A stretch of DNA of 64,000 nucleotides from Pseudomonas rustica (lineage in GTDB: Bacteria > Pseudomonadota > Gammaproteobacteria > Pseudomonadales > Pseudomonadaceae). Location: contig NZ_JAGYHF010000013.1 of NCBI RefSeq assembly GCF_018336155.1, forward strand, positions 104,948-168,947, given 5' to 3'. This document shows, in pieces, positions 53,049 through 61,157 of this stretch. The notes under the pieces are model-generated. The model saw only the letters and a list, made by a program, of their open reading frames with translations, made no database searches and had not been told where the DNA came from. Within the stretch, counting starts at the first letter, position 1. Each line of letters starts with the position of its first letter. A program made the translations under genes and the position numbers.

Positions 53049-53840
53049 TTAGGTGATCGGGGAATAGCCTTCGATTTCGTCCGGCCAGGCGGTGAGGATT
53101 TCGAAGCCGGTTTCGGTCACCGCGACCATATGCTCCCACTGCGCCGACAACGAGCCATCCTTGGTCAGCACCGTCCAGCCATCGGGCATGTTTTTCACAT
53201 GACGCTTGCCGGCATTGAGCATCGGCTCCACGGTAAAAATCATCCCGGCCTTAAGCTTCATCCCCTGATTGGGAAAGCCGTAATGCAGAATCTGCGGCTC
53301 GTCGTGATAGACCTTGCCAATCCCGTGCCCGCAATACTCGCGCACGACGCTGAAGCCTTCCTTCTCCGCCAGGCTCTGAATCGCGTGGCCGATGTCGCCC
53401 AACGTCGCGCCCGGTTTCACCACGCGAATACCCGCGCACATCGCTTCGTAAGTGGTCTTGATCAAGTGCTGCGCCTCAAGCGTCGCCTCACCGACCACGT
53501 ACATGCGGCTGGTGTCGCCGAACCAGCCGTCCTTGATCACGGCGATGTCGAGGTTGACGATGTCGCCATCCTTCAACGGCGTCCCCGATGGAATCCCGTG
53601 GCAGACCACGTCATTAACCGAGGCGCAGACGGTTTTCGGAAAGCCGTGATAGCCGACGTTGGCCGGCACCGCTTTCTGCACGTTGACGATGTAGTCGTTG
53701 CACAGCCGATCCAGTTCATCGGTGGTCACGCCGGCCTTGACGTGCGGCACCAGCATTGCCAGCACTTCAGCGGCGAGTTTGCCGGCAGCGCGCGATTGCG
53801 CGATGTCGGCCGGGGTGTTGATCTTGATCTGGTTTCTCAT
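53049..53840 (-). CDS. map: Type I methionine aminopeptidase
   Basis: The 263-residue enzyme removes N-terminal methionine. All five metal ligands are visible: Asp in VNLDIAVIKDGWFGD (two aspartates), His in CGHGIGKVYHDEPQ, Glu in IFTVEPML and Glu in QWEHMVAVTE. The substrate-gating His is in NDVVCHGIPSG. Pseudomonads encode a housekeeping map near rpsB, so this is probably an additional copy. It overlaps the ParD-like gene by four bases, an arrangement unlike the housekeeping locus. Confidence 0.94.
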   Translation of the reverse strand: MRNQIKINTPADIAQSRAAGKLAAEVLAMLVPHVKAGVTTDELDRLCNDYIVNVQKAVPANVGYHGFPKTVCASVNDVVCHGIPSGTPLKDGDIVNLDIAVIKDGWFGDTSRMYVVGEATLEAQHLIKTTYEAMCAGIRVVKPGATLGDIGHAIQSLAEKEGFSVVREYCGHGIGKVYHDEPQILHYGFPNQGMKLKAGMIFTVEPMLNAGKRHVKNMPDGWTVLTKDGSLSAQWEHMVAVTETGFEILTAWPDEIEGYSPIT

Positions 53841-54064
53841 GCGCTGACGGCTTCCTGAGTCAGTTGTTGCAGGTCGAGCCCGCCATTTTGTTCGGCGCGA
53901 ATCAGCAAGCGGCAGATCGCACTGTGGTCGAGGTTGGGGTGCAGTTCGGCGAGCATGCCGATGCGCATCCAGTGCTCGGCTTGCGCGTTGATCGAGCGGC
54001 TGAGGGCGTTGCTGGAGATCCGCAGATTCTCGTGCATGTCCTCTGAAATCTTTACGATGCCCAT
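53837..54064 (-). CDS. ParD-like family protein
   Basis: The 75-residue protein matches the ParD-like family: the opening GIVKISEDMHENLRISSNAL, then SINAQAEHWMRIGMLAELHP, resembling a ribbon-helix-helix domain with a short helical tail. Such proteins are antitoxin-like, but no toxin gene is beside it; the coupled gene is map. The pair is probably expressed as one unit from a promoter before 54064. Whether it is an antitoxin or a dedicated regulator of map is unknown. Confidence 0.82.
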   Translation of the reverse strand: MGIVKISEDMHENLRISSNALSRSINAQAEHWMRIGMLAELHPNLDHSAICRLLIRAEQNGGLDLQQLTQEAVSA

Positions 54065-54131
54065 ATATGAATCCGATACGATGTGTATATGGAACGTATA
54101 TTAGCCAAGCCTCGTCGGAGATTGCAAACCC

Positions 54132-54989
54132 TCAGCCGAGTGCCGCATCGAAAAACGACGAAATGAGCCGACTGGAACGCCGTTCGGCCAAGCAATAAAG
54201 ATACGTCTCGGTGAACAGCGCTTCGCCCTCGATTCTGATCGTGCGGATTTTCGGGTCGGCAATGAACTCTGCTTCCGACACCACACCCAATCCCAACCCG
54301 CGCACCACCGCTTCACGCAACGCCTCGCGACTGCCAATTTCCATGGCGATCCTCGGTTTCACTTGCGCCGCATTCAGCGCCTGCTCCAGCACCAGCCGCG
54401 TGGTCGAACCGGGCTCACGTTGCAGCAGCCGTTGCCCTTCCAGTTCTTCCAGGCGCACGCTGCCGCGATTGGCCAACGGATGCTCATGGTGGGCAAACAA
54501 GATGATCGCGTGCCGCGCATAACGCACCGAACACAACGCCGGATCGTCCTGACGCCCGGCCAGCACGGCGATGTCGGTGACGTAATTTTCCAGATCCGAT
54601 AACACTTGCGCCGAGTTACCCACGCGGATCGACACGTCGATATTCGGATGCTGTTGCAGGTAACTGTCGACCATTTCGATCACATGAAACGGCCCCACCG
54701 CACCGACCTTGAGCTGGCCGCTGTCGAGCCGCCCGGAGTCGCGCAGCAGGTTGTGCGCTTCCAGTTCCAGCAAGGCCAGCCGTTGCGCGATCGGCAGCAA
54801 TTGCCGCCCGACATCCGACAATTCAATCCGCCGCCCACGCCGATGAAACAGTTCGACGTTGTGCTGTCGCTCCAGACTTTGCACCTGCGTGGTCAGTGTC
54901 GGTTGACTGAGCCCCGACGCCCGCGCCCCGGCACTGAAACTGCCGTGGCGGGCGACGGCGAGAAAGGCCCGCAATTTGGCGCTCGACAT
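54132..54989 (-). CDS. LysR-family regulator, divergent from phnD
   Basis: The 285-residue protein has the LysR winged helix (SAKLRAFLAVARHGSFSAGA, then ASGLSQPTLTTQVQSLE) and a periplasmic-binding-like effector domain (LKVGAVGPFHVIEMVDSY onward). It is transcribed away from phnD across a 109-base gap that contains the palindrome CTGTCACGTGACAG. This placement makes it the likely activator of the phosphonate importer. It resembles the second LysR at 60212 in the VELFHRRGR segment of the DNA-binding domain. Confidence 0.92.
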   Translation of the reverse strand: MSSAKLRAFLAVARHGSFSAGARASGLSQPTLTTQVQSLERQHNVELFHRRGRRIELSDVGRQLLPIAQRLALLELEAHNLLRDSGRLDSGQLKVGAVGPFHVIEMVDSYLQQHPNIDVSIRVGNSAQVLSDLENYVTDIAVLAGRQDDPALCSVRYARHAIILFAHHEHPLANRGSVRLEELEGQRLLQREPGSTTRLVLEQALNAAQVKPRIAMEIGSREALREAVVRGLGLGVVSEAEFIADPKIRTIRIEGEALFTETYLYCLAERRSSRLISSFFDAALG

Positions 54990-55044
54990 CCATAGACTCC
55001 ATCAATAGTTAGCTGCGGTTTCGCATATTGAATTGATTGAATGA

Positions 55045-55058
55045 CTGTCACGTGACAG
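55045..55058. promoter_or_regulatory. Palindrome in the LysR-phnD intergenic region
   Basis: CTGTCACGTGACAG is a perfect 14-base dyad, 40 bases upstream of the phnD ATG and 55 bases from the LysR start. One half resembles a Pho-box heptamer, but no direct repeat follows at 11-base spacing. A LysR or other dimeric regulator is the likelier ligand. Confidence 0.55.
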
Positions 55059-55098
55059 ACCTAGCCTGTGGCAACTCCCAACCACACCGTGGAATGCC

Positions 55099-55965
55099 AT
55101 GAAAACAATTAACCAGTTTCTGCGTGCCGCCAGCCTTGCCGTACTTGCCCTGAGTGCCAGCCAGGGCTGGGCCAAGGACAAACTGACCATTGGCCTGATC
55201 CCCTCCGAAGATTCCCAAGCGATGATCGAATCGAGCAAACAAGTGCTCGACGATCTGCAAGCAAAAATCGGCATGCCGGTGGTGCCGTTCGTGGCCACCG
55301 ATTACAACGGCATCATCGAAGCGCTGCGCTCGGGCAAACTCGACGTCGCCTACCTCGGCCCGTTCTCCTACGTGCTGGCGACCTCGGTGGCGGACGTCGA
55401 AGCGTTCTCCGTAGCGGTGACCAAGAAGACCGGCCAGAGCGCTTACAAAAGCGTGATTCTGGCGCGCAAGGACAGCGGCATTCATTCGCTGGCCGACCTC
55501 AAGGGCCATACATTCGCGTTCGTCGACCCAAGCTCGGCGTCCGGTCATTTGTTCCCGAAAGCAGGACTGGAGCAGGCCGGGTTTGTGCCGGACACTTTGT
55601 TCAAACGCGTGATTTTCTCCGGTTCCCACGACGCCAGCATCCTCGCGGTGGAAAACAAGAAAGTCGACGCCGCCGCCGTGGCTGACCGCATCTTCGCCAG
55701 CGCTGTGGCCAAAGGCGTGGTCAAGCAGGATGACTTCGAAATTGTCTGGAGTTCCAAGCCGATTCCCGAATCGCCGATGGTCTGGCGCAAGGCGCTCGAT
55801 CCGCAACTAAAGAAGAAAATCGCCGACGCGCTGGCTTCGATCAAGGACGTGCCGTGGGGCGATCAGGGTGTGCTCAATGGCTTCCAGCCCACCACCGACG
55901 CGTCCTATGACGTGGTGCGCGAAACCGCCAAGGTGCTCGATCTCGATTTGCGGAGCATGAAATGA
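55099..55965 (+). CDS. phnD: Phosphonate ABC transporter substrate-binding protein
   Basis: The 288-residue protein has a signal peptide (LAVLALSASQGWA) and the PhnD pattern: LTIGLIPSEDSQAMIESSKQ, the phosphonate-contact segment SGKLDVAYLGPFSYVLAT (about residue 85), and the loop VDPSSASGHLFPKAGLEQAG with serines that usually bind the phosphonate oxygens. It captures the phosphonate in the periplasm. phnD overlaps phnC by four bases. The start at 55099 has GTGGAATGCC upstream. Confidence 0.93.
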   Translation: MKTINQFLRAASLAVLALSASQGWAKDKLTIGLIPSEDSQAMIESSKQVLDDLQAKIGMPVVPFVATDYNGIIEALRSGKLDVAYLGPFSYVLATSVADVEAFSVAVTKKTGQSAYKSVILARKDSGIHSLADLKGHTFAFVDPSSASGHLFPKAGLEQAGFVPDTLFKRVIFSGSHDASILAVENKKVDAAAVADRIFASAVAKGVVKQDDFEIVWSSKPIPESPMVWRKALDPQLKKKIADALASIKDVPWGDQGVLNGFQPTTDASYDVVRETAKVLDLDLRSMK

Positions 55966-56753
55966 TCAGCATCCGCCAACTGAGCAAACACTACGGCAGC
56001 AACCCGGTGTTGCGCGGCATCGACCTTGACGTCGCTGCGGGCGAATTCGTCGTGGTGCTCGGTCAGTCCGGCGCCGGCAAATCGACCTTGCTGCGTTGCA
56101 TCAATCGCCTGGCACAGGCCGACAGCGGCACGCTGAACGTGGCGGGCATTGATGCCCTCGCCTGCCCCGACACCAGCGTTTTGCGCCGTGAAGTGGCGAT
56201 GATTTTTCAGCACCACAACGTCGTGCCGCGCCTCAGCGTATTGAAGAATGTGCTGACTGGGCGCCTCGGTTCCGTCGGCACCCTCGCCTCGATTCTGCAA
56301 CTGTTTCGCCGTGACGATGTGGCGCTGGCGATGCAATGCCTGGAACGCGTCGAACTGGCGCACAAGGCCGGTGAGCGCACCGATTTATTGTCTGGCGGGC
56401 AGAAGCAACGCGTCGGTATTGCCCGCGCCTTGGCGCAACGGCCGCAGGTGATTCTGGCCGATGAACCGATCGCCAGCCTCGATCCGAAAACCGCGCGACT
56501 GGTGTTGCAGTACCTGCGCGATGCCACCCGCGAACTGGGCATCACCGTGCTGTGCAATCTGCACCAGGTCGAATATGCCCGCGAGTTCGGCGACCGCGTG
56601 GTCGGCCTCGCTCACGGCAATCTGGTGTTCGATGGCAAAGCGTCGAGCATGACCGACGCCGATCTGGCGCGAATCTATCCGGGGCAATCTGCAGAACACT
56701 CCGCTGACGTCCCGGCGCCCACCCTGTCCTACCGCGCCGCCTCGAGGGCCTGA
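55962..56753 (+). CDS. phnC: Phosphonate ABC transporter ATP-binding protein
   Basis: The 263-residue ATPase has Walker A GQSGAGKSTLLRCINRL, the signature LSGGQKQRVGIARAL, Walker B VILADEPIASLDP and H-loop CNLHQVEYAREFGDR, all as in PhnC. It starts inside the phnD stop and ends three bases before the permease gene, so the three form one operon. Confidence 0.95.
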   Translation: MISIRQLSKHYGSNPVLRGIDLDVAAGEFVVVLGQSGAGKSTLLRCINRLAQADSGTLNVAGIDALACPDTSVLRREVAMIFQHHNVVPRLSVLKNVLTGRLGSVGTLASILQLFRRDDVALAMQCLERVELAHKAGERTDLLSGGQKQRVGIARALAQRPQVILADEPIASLDPKTARLVLQYLRDATRELGITVLCNLHQVEYAREFGDRVVGLAHGNLVFDGKASSMTDADLARIYPGQSAEHSADVPAPTLSYRAASRA

Positions 56754-56755
56754 GC

Positions 56756-57574
56756 ATGCCATCGCAAAACTATCAGTGGGTCGGCGAACGGCCCCGTGGC
56801 ACACGCAGTTGGCTGACCACCGCCGGCATCGTCCTGATCGTGCTGTGGACGCTGAACTGGAGCGCGCAAGGTGCGCAACTCAGCCTCGGTGAACTGGCAG
56901 CCGGATTGCCGCAGATCGGTGACTTTCTTTCGCGCACCTTTCCGCCGGATCTGAGCATCCTGCCGCGTCTGGTCGCGCCAGCGGTGGAGACTTTGCAGAT
57001 CGCCATCTGGGGCACCCTGCTCGGCGTGTTGCTGGCGATTCCGCTGTCGTTTCTCGCCGCGCGCAATCTGAGTCGCAATCGCTGGGTGTTTCACATCACC
57101 CGTCAGGGGCTGAATTTCACCCGCAGCATCAACGAACTGATCCTCGCGCTGATCTTCGTCTCGGCGGTCGGCCTCGGCCCGTTCCCCGGCGTGTTGGCGC
57201 TGGCGCTGCATGGTCTGGGCATGCTCGGCAAGTTCTTCGCCGAGAGCATCGAAGAGATCGATCAAGGCCCGATTGAAGCGCTGCAGGCGACCGGTGCACG
57301 ACCGTTGCAGGTGATCGTGTTTGGCGTTTTGCCGCAGGTGATCACGGCGTGGATTGCGGTGATTTTGTACCGCTTCGAAGTCAATCTGCGCTCGGCCACG
57401 GTGCTGGGCATGGTCGGCGCCGGCGGCTTGGGTTTCGAACTGGTGAGCAGCCTGAAACTGTTCAAATACCCGGAAACCGCGACGTGCATCATCGTCATCA
57501 CCTTCATGGTGATCGTCGCCGACACCATATCCAGCCGCCTGCGTGCGGCGATCCAGAGCGGTTCGGCGCACTGA
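56756..57574 (+). CDS. phnE: Phosphonate ABC transporter permease
   Basis: The 272-residue permease has six membrane helices and the PhnE coupling loop GPIEALQATGARPLQVIVFG followed by VLPQVITAWI. An upstream WGTLLGVLLAIPLSFLAARN matches PhnE1-type permeases. It completes the importer. A 15-base dyad (ATCGGCT-G-AGCCGAT, 57587-57601) sits just after its stop. Confidence 0.95.
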   Translation: MPSQNYQWVGERPRGTRSWLTTAGIVLIVLWTLNWSAQGAQLSLGELAAGLPQIGDFLSRTFPPDLSILPRLVAPAVETLQIAIWGTLLGVLLAIPLSFLAARNLSRNRWVFHITRQGLNFTRSINELILALIFVSAVGLGPFPGVLALALHGLGMLGKFFAESIEEIDQGPIEALQATGARPLQVIVFGVLPQVITAWIAVILYRFEVNLRSATVLGMVGAGGLGFELVSSLKLFKYPETATCIIVITFMVIVADTISSRLRAAIQSGSAH

Positions 57575-57586
57575 CATCTAACCGCT

Positions 57587-57601
57587 ATCGGCTGAGCCGA
57601 T
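57587..57601. promoter_or_regulatory. Interrupted palindrome between phnE and the alcohol dehydrogenase gene
   Basis: ATCGGCT, one G, then AGCCGAT forms a 15-base dyad, 84 bases before the next ATG. It could be an operator for a separate dehydrogenase promoter or a stabilising hairpin. There is no T run, so it is not a terminator. Confidence 0.4.
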
Positions 57602-57684
57602 TCAAACCTGCGAATTATCGATTTGAGCCGTTGTCGACGGGCGCTGAGTATGGCGCCACACGACAACAACAATAAGGATCCACC

Positions 57685-58776
57685 ATGACTGCCCGCTTCC
57701 AGAACCCAGTTGATACCCGTTTCGGCTGGGGCAGCCTGCAAGACCTCGCTGCCATTACCGACCAGCAGACCGTGGCCCTCGTCACCTTCCCTGAGGCCCG
57801 TGGGCTGGGGCTGGTCGATCGCCTGCAAGCGTTGCTCGGTGAGCGTCTGGTCTACGTGTTCGAAGACGTTCAGCCCAATCCTGACGTCGCCCATCTGCGC
57901 AGCACTTATGAGCAGTTCTGGCAGCAGGCCGGTGATTGCGATGTGGTGCTCGCGGTCGGTGGTGGCAGCGCCATCGATACCGCCAAAGCGTTGATCGTCG
58001 GCACCGAGTCCGGGCATTTCGATGAGTTGTTGACCCTGCTGGCGACCGGCAAGGCGTTCACTCCCGCGCGTTGCAAACAGCTGATCGCCGCGCCGACCAC
58101 CGCCGGCACCGGTAGCGAAGTCACGCCGTGGGCGACGATCTGGGACAGCGCAAGCCAGAAAAAATATTCGTTGCACCTCGACTGCACCTGGCCGCGCGTG
58201 GCGATCATCGATCCGCAACTGATGCTCACCGTGCCGGCCAGCGTCACCGTGTCCACCGGGCTCGATGCGTTGTCCCACGCGCTGGAAGCGATCTGGAACG
58301 TTAACGCCAACCCGGTTTCCGACACTTTCGCCATTTCTGCGATTGAAGACATTCTCGAATGCCTGCCGCGTCTGCAAAAAGATCTGTCGAACCAAGAGTT
58401 GCGCACACGCATGGCACTCGCCGCGCTCAAGGCCGGGCTGGCGTTTTCCAACACCAAAACCGCGCTGGCGCATTCGATTTCCTACGAGATGACCTTGCGC
58501 CACGGCTTGCCCCACGGCATCGCCTGCTCCTTCACCCTGCCGCTGGTGCTCGGTCTGGCCTGGGGTCACGACGCGACGCGTGACCGCATCCTGCAACGGG
58601 TATTCGGCGAGGATCTGCTCACCGCGCAACAGCAGTTGCGCGAGTTCCTCCACAGCCTCGGAGTGAAAACCGAGTTCGCCGATTACGGCGTCTCGGCCAA
58701 GGACGCCGAAGACATCATCCACCTCGCGATGCAGGGCGCGCGCGGCAAGAACTTCATCGGTTCGCAAGCTGCCTGA
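57685..58776 (+). CDS. Iron-containing alcohol dehydrogenase (phosphonoacetaldehyde reductase-like)
   Basis: The 363-residue enzyme is a group III (iron-activated) alcohol dehydrogenase. The NAD site is VVLAVGGGSAIDTAKAL (about residue 90) and PTTAGTGSEVTPWA, and the metal ligands are in LDALSHALEAIWN (Asp, His), LAHSISYEMT (His) and GLPHGIACS (His). In a phosphonate island it most likely interconverts 2-hydroxyethylphosphonate and phosphonoacetaldehyde, like PhpC, though it could act in the oxidising direction here. It lies between phnE and the MFS gene, with the ribosome site AATAAGGATCC shared in form with that gene. Confidence 0.88.
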   Translation: MTARFQNPVDTRFGWGSLQDLAAITDQQTVALVTFPEARGLGLVDRLQALLGERLVYVFEDVQPNPDVAHLRSTYEQFWQQAGDCDVVLAVGGGSAIDTAKALIVGTESGHFDELLTLLATGKAFTPARCKQLIAAPTTAGTGSEVTPWATIWDSASQKKYSLHLDCTWPRVAIIDPQLMLTVPASVTVSTGLDALSHALEAIWNVNANPVSDTFAISAIEDILECLPRLQKDLSNQELRTRMALAALKAGLAFSNTKTALAHSISYEMTLRHGLPHGIACSFTLPLVLGLAWGHDATRDRILQRVFGEDLLTAQQQLREFLHSLGVKTEFADYGVSAKDAEDIIHLAMQGARGKNFIGSQAA

Positions 58777-58858
58777 CGCCCGACGCCACCCGATCAACCC
58801 AAGCACCGCCTGCGGCTCATAGCCGTGGTGATTTCCTGCCGCACCGAAAAAGAGTGCA

Positions 58859-58880
58859 CCCGCCGACGACAAACGGCGGG
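58859..58880 (+). promoter_or_regulatory. Intercistronic hairpin before the MFS gene
   Basis: CCCGCCG and CGGCGGG pair around an eight-base loop, 25 bases before the MFS ATG. It could stabilise or divide the message; no T run follows. Confidence 0.45.
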
Positions 58881-58905
58881 AACCCACAACAATAAGGAAA
58901 AGATC

Positions 58906-60201
58906 ATGAATCGTGCCGAAACAATGCCTGGTCTCGCCGTACGTTCTGCCTCGTTCCGGGTCGCGCAGTGGCGCATGCTGCTGGCGGCGATGTTCTGTTA
59001 CCTGTTTTTCTACACCGGCCGGCAGACCTTCGGTTTTGCCATTCCGGGCATTCAGGCCGAGTTCGGTTTGAGCAAGGAAACTCTTGGCTGGGCTTCTGCG
59101 GCGATGCTCTGGGCCTACGCCGTCGGCCAGGCCATCAACGGCAACCTCGCCGATAAGTTCGGTGGCCGGCGCATCATGACCCTCGGTGCGGTGCTGTCCT
59201 GCGCGGCAAACTGGGTGACCAGTTTTGCCGGCGGTTTCACCAGTCTGATCCTGCCGTGGGGCGTCAACGGCTACTTTCAGGCCTTGGGCTGGGCGCCGGG
59301 CGGTCGGCTGATTGCCAACTGGTGGGCGGCCGGCGAGCGCGGCAAGGACTATGGCTTCTACACCTTCGCCGCCGGTTGCGCGTCGATTCTGTCGTACGTC
59401 ACCTCCATCGTCGTGCTTGAAGTGCTGCAACTGGAATGGCGCTGGATCTTCCGTTTACCGGTACTGCTGATGCTCGCCGGCGGGATCATTTTCTATCTGG
59501 TTGCCCGCGAACGCCCGCAGGATCTGGGCTTCGAACCGGTAGGCGATACCGGCGTGGCCAACGCTGACGACAAACATCAGGAAGCCGCGCATGGCGAAGT
59601 CGAGACCTCGGCGCAACGCTATAAAGCCGTGTTGAAGAATCCGCGCCTGCTGATCGCCGCGCTGTCACTGGGCTTTCAGAACGCGGCGCGCTACGGCTTG
59701 ATCGTTTGGGTGCCGGTGCACTTTCTCGGCGCCGACTGGAAAAGCGGTGACGGCATGATCGATCCGAAATGGATCACCGTCGCCCTCCCGGTCGGCATGG
59801 CGGTTGGCGCGTTGAGCAACGGCTGGGTGTCGGACAAGCTGTTCGGTTCCAAGCGCTATCTGGCGATCATGCTCTACATGTTCCTTGGCGCCGCGACGAG
59901 TTTGTGGATGTGGAGCCTGCCGCCGCACAGCGTGATCGGCCTGGTCGCGTTGTTCCTTTGCGGCTTCTTCGTTTATGGCCCGGCGTCGAGTTTCTGGGCG
60001 CTGTGCCCGGATCTGGTCGGTGCCAAACGCGCCGGCACTGCAACCGGGATCATGAACTTTTCGTCCTATCTGTTTGCCGGCCTCGCCGAGCCTTTGATCG
60101 GTCGTTTGCTTGACACCACGGCAAACACGTCTCTCATCTTCATAGTGGTCACCAGCGCCTGCCTGTGCAGCGCGGCAGTGGCATTGTTCATTCGACGCTG
60201 A
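58906..60201 (+). CDS. MFS transporter of the organophosphate:phosphate type (OPA)
   Basis: The 431-residue carrier has twelve helices and OPA-family (GlpT/UhpT/PgtP) features: the start AAMFCYLFFYTGRQTFGFAI, ADKFGGRRIMTLGAVLSC cut from the first loop, and GYFQALGWAPGGRLIANWW (family signature). The family exchanges organophosphates for phosphate. In this context a phosphonate or its product is the likely cargo, giving the island a second uptake route or an exit route for phosphate. The ATG at 58906 follows AATAAGGAAAAGATC; upstream in-frame codons lack a ribosome site. Confidence 0.88.
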   Translation: MNRAETMPGLAVRSASFRVAQWRMLLAAMFCYLFFYTGRQTFGFAIPGIQAEFGLSKETLGWASAAMLWAYAVGQAINGNLADKFGGRRIMTLGAVLSCAANWVTSFAGGFTSLILPWGVNGYFQALGWAPGGRLIANWWAAGERGKDYGFYTFAAGCASILSYVTSIVVLEVLQLEWRWIFRLPVLLMLAGGIIFYLVARERPQDLGFEPVGDTGVANADDKHQEAAHGEVETSAQRYKAVLKNPRLLIAALSLGFQNAARYGLIVWVPVHFLGADWKSGDGMIDPKWITVALPVGMAVGALSNGWVSDKLFGSKRYLAIMLYMFLGAATSLWMWSLPPHSVIGLVALFLCGFFVYGPASSFWALCPDLVGAKRAGTATGIMNFSSYLFAGLAEPLIGRLLDTTANTSLIFIVVTSACLCSAAVALFIRR

Positions 60202-60211
60202 TGGGGCTTGC

Positions 60212-61081
60212 ATGTACCAGTATCACAAGTGGTTGCGTTCGTTTCATGCGGTGGCGAAAACCGGCAGCTTTACCCTCGCAGCGGAGTACCTCAGCGTCGG
60301 TCAGCCGACCGTCAGCGAGCAGGTCAACGCGCTGGAGAAAACCTTCTCGGTCGAGCTGTTCCATCGGCGCGGGCGCTACATCGAGATGAGTTCCGCCGGG
60401 CACAATCTCTACGCAATCACTCAAGGTTTGTTCGGCCAGGAGGACGAAGCGGTGCAACTGCTGCAGAGTTTCAAGCAACGCAAGAACGGCATGCTGCGGC
60501 TCGGCGCGGTGTCGCCGCCGATTGCGATGAACCTGACCTACGAGCTGATGCAGCGGCACCCGGACATCGAACTGGAAACCTCGTTTTCCTCGGAAAAGGA
60601 AACCCTCGCGCGGCTGTTCAACTTCGATATCGACGTGGCGATTCTGGCGTTGTCGGAATTCGATGAGCGCTTCCACACCCGGTTGTATCACCGCTATCCG
60701 ATTATTGCCGTGGTGCGCGATGACCATCCGTGGGCCAGCCAGTCGCAGGTTCACATCAGCGAAATCAGCCGCGAGAAATGGGTGATGCGCGAGCAAAGTG
60801 CGCGCACCCGGCAACTGGTCGAAGAAAGCTGCAAGCGCCTCGACATCGACCTCAACCGCGTCATGCAACTGAACAGCCGCGAAGCCATCGTGCACGCGAT
60901 CGTCAAAGGCATCGGCATCGGTTTTGTCTCGGCGGTCGAGTACGCCGAAACCCCGGGCACCACGCCGATCACCTTTGTCGATCACCCGTTTTTCATCGAA
61001 TACCACCTGTGCTGTCTCGGCATCCGCCGCAACCGACCGGTGATTGCCGAACTGTTTGATTCGAGTCCACCGCTGAGCTGA
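60212..61081 (+). CDS. LysR-family regulator of the phosphonate island
   Basis: The 289-residue protein has a LysR helix-turn-helix (WLRSFHAVAKTGSFTLAAEY, then SVGQPTVSEQVNALE) and effector domain (LRLGAVSPPIAMNLTYELM onward, closing with LCCLGIRRNRPV). It is read in the same direction as its neighbours, 10 bases after the MFS stop, and so probably belongs to the same transcript. It may sense phosphonoacetaldehyde or a phosphonate and activate phnX and the other genes. Confidence 0.92.
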   Translation: MYQYHKWLRSFHAVAKTGSFTLAAEYLSVGQPTVSEQVNALEKTFSVELFHRRGRYIEMSSAGHNLYAITQGLFGQEDEAVQLLQSFKQRKNGMLRLGAVSPPIAMNLTYELMQRHPDIELETSFSSEKETLARLFNFDIDVAILALSEFDERFHTRLYHRYPIIAVVRDDHPWASQSQVHISEISREKWVMREQSARTRQLVEESCKRLDIDLNRVMQLNSREAIVHAIVKGIGIGFVSAVEYAETPGTTPITFVDHPFFIEYHLCCLGIRRNRPVIAELFDSSPPLS

Positions 61082-61157
61082 TCAGCATTGACCCTTGAAA
61101 CCGCCTACCTCATTGCCGAGGGACGGCCCACGCTTACCCGAAAACGGAGATTTGACC

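Noticed and set aside
55041..55062. Pho box upstream of phnD
   Set aside because: Only one heptamer is present; the sequence is an inverted rather than a direct repeat with 11-base period.
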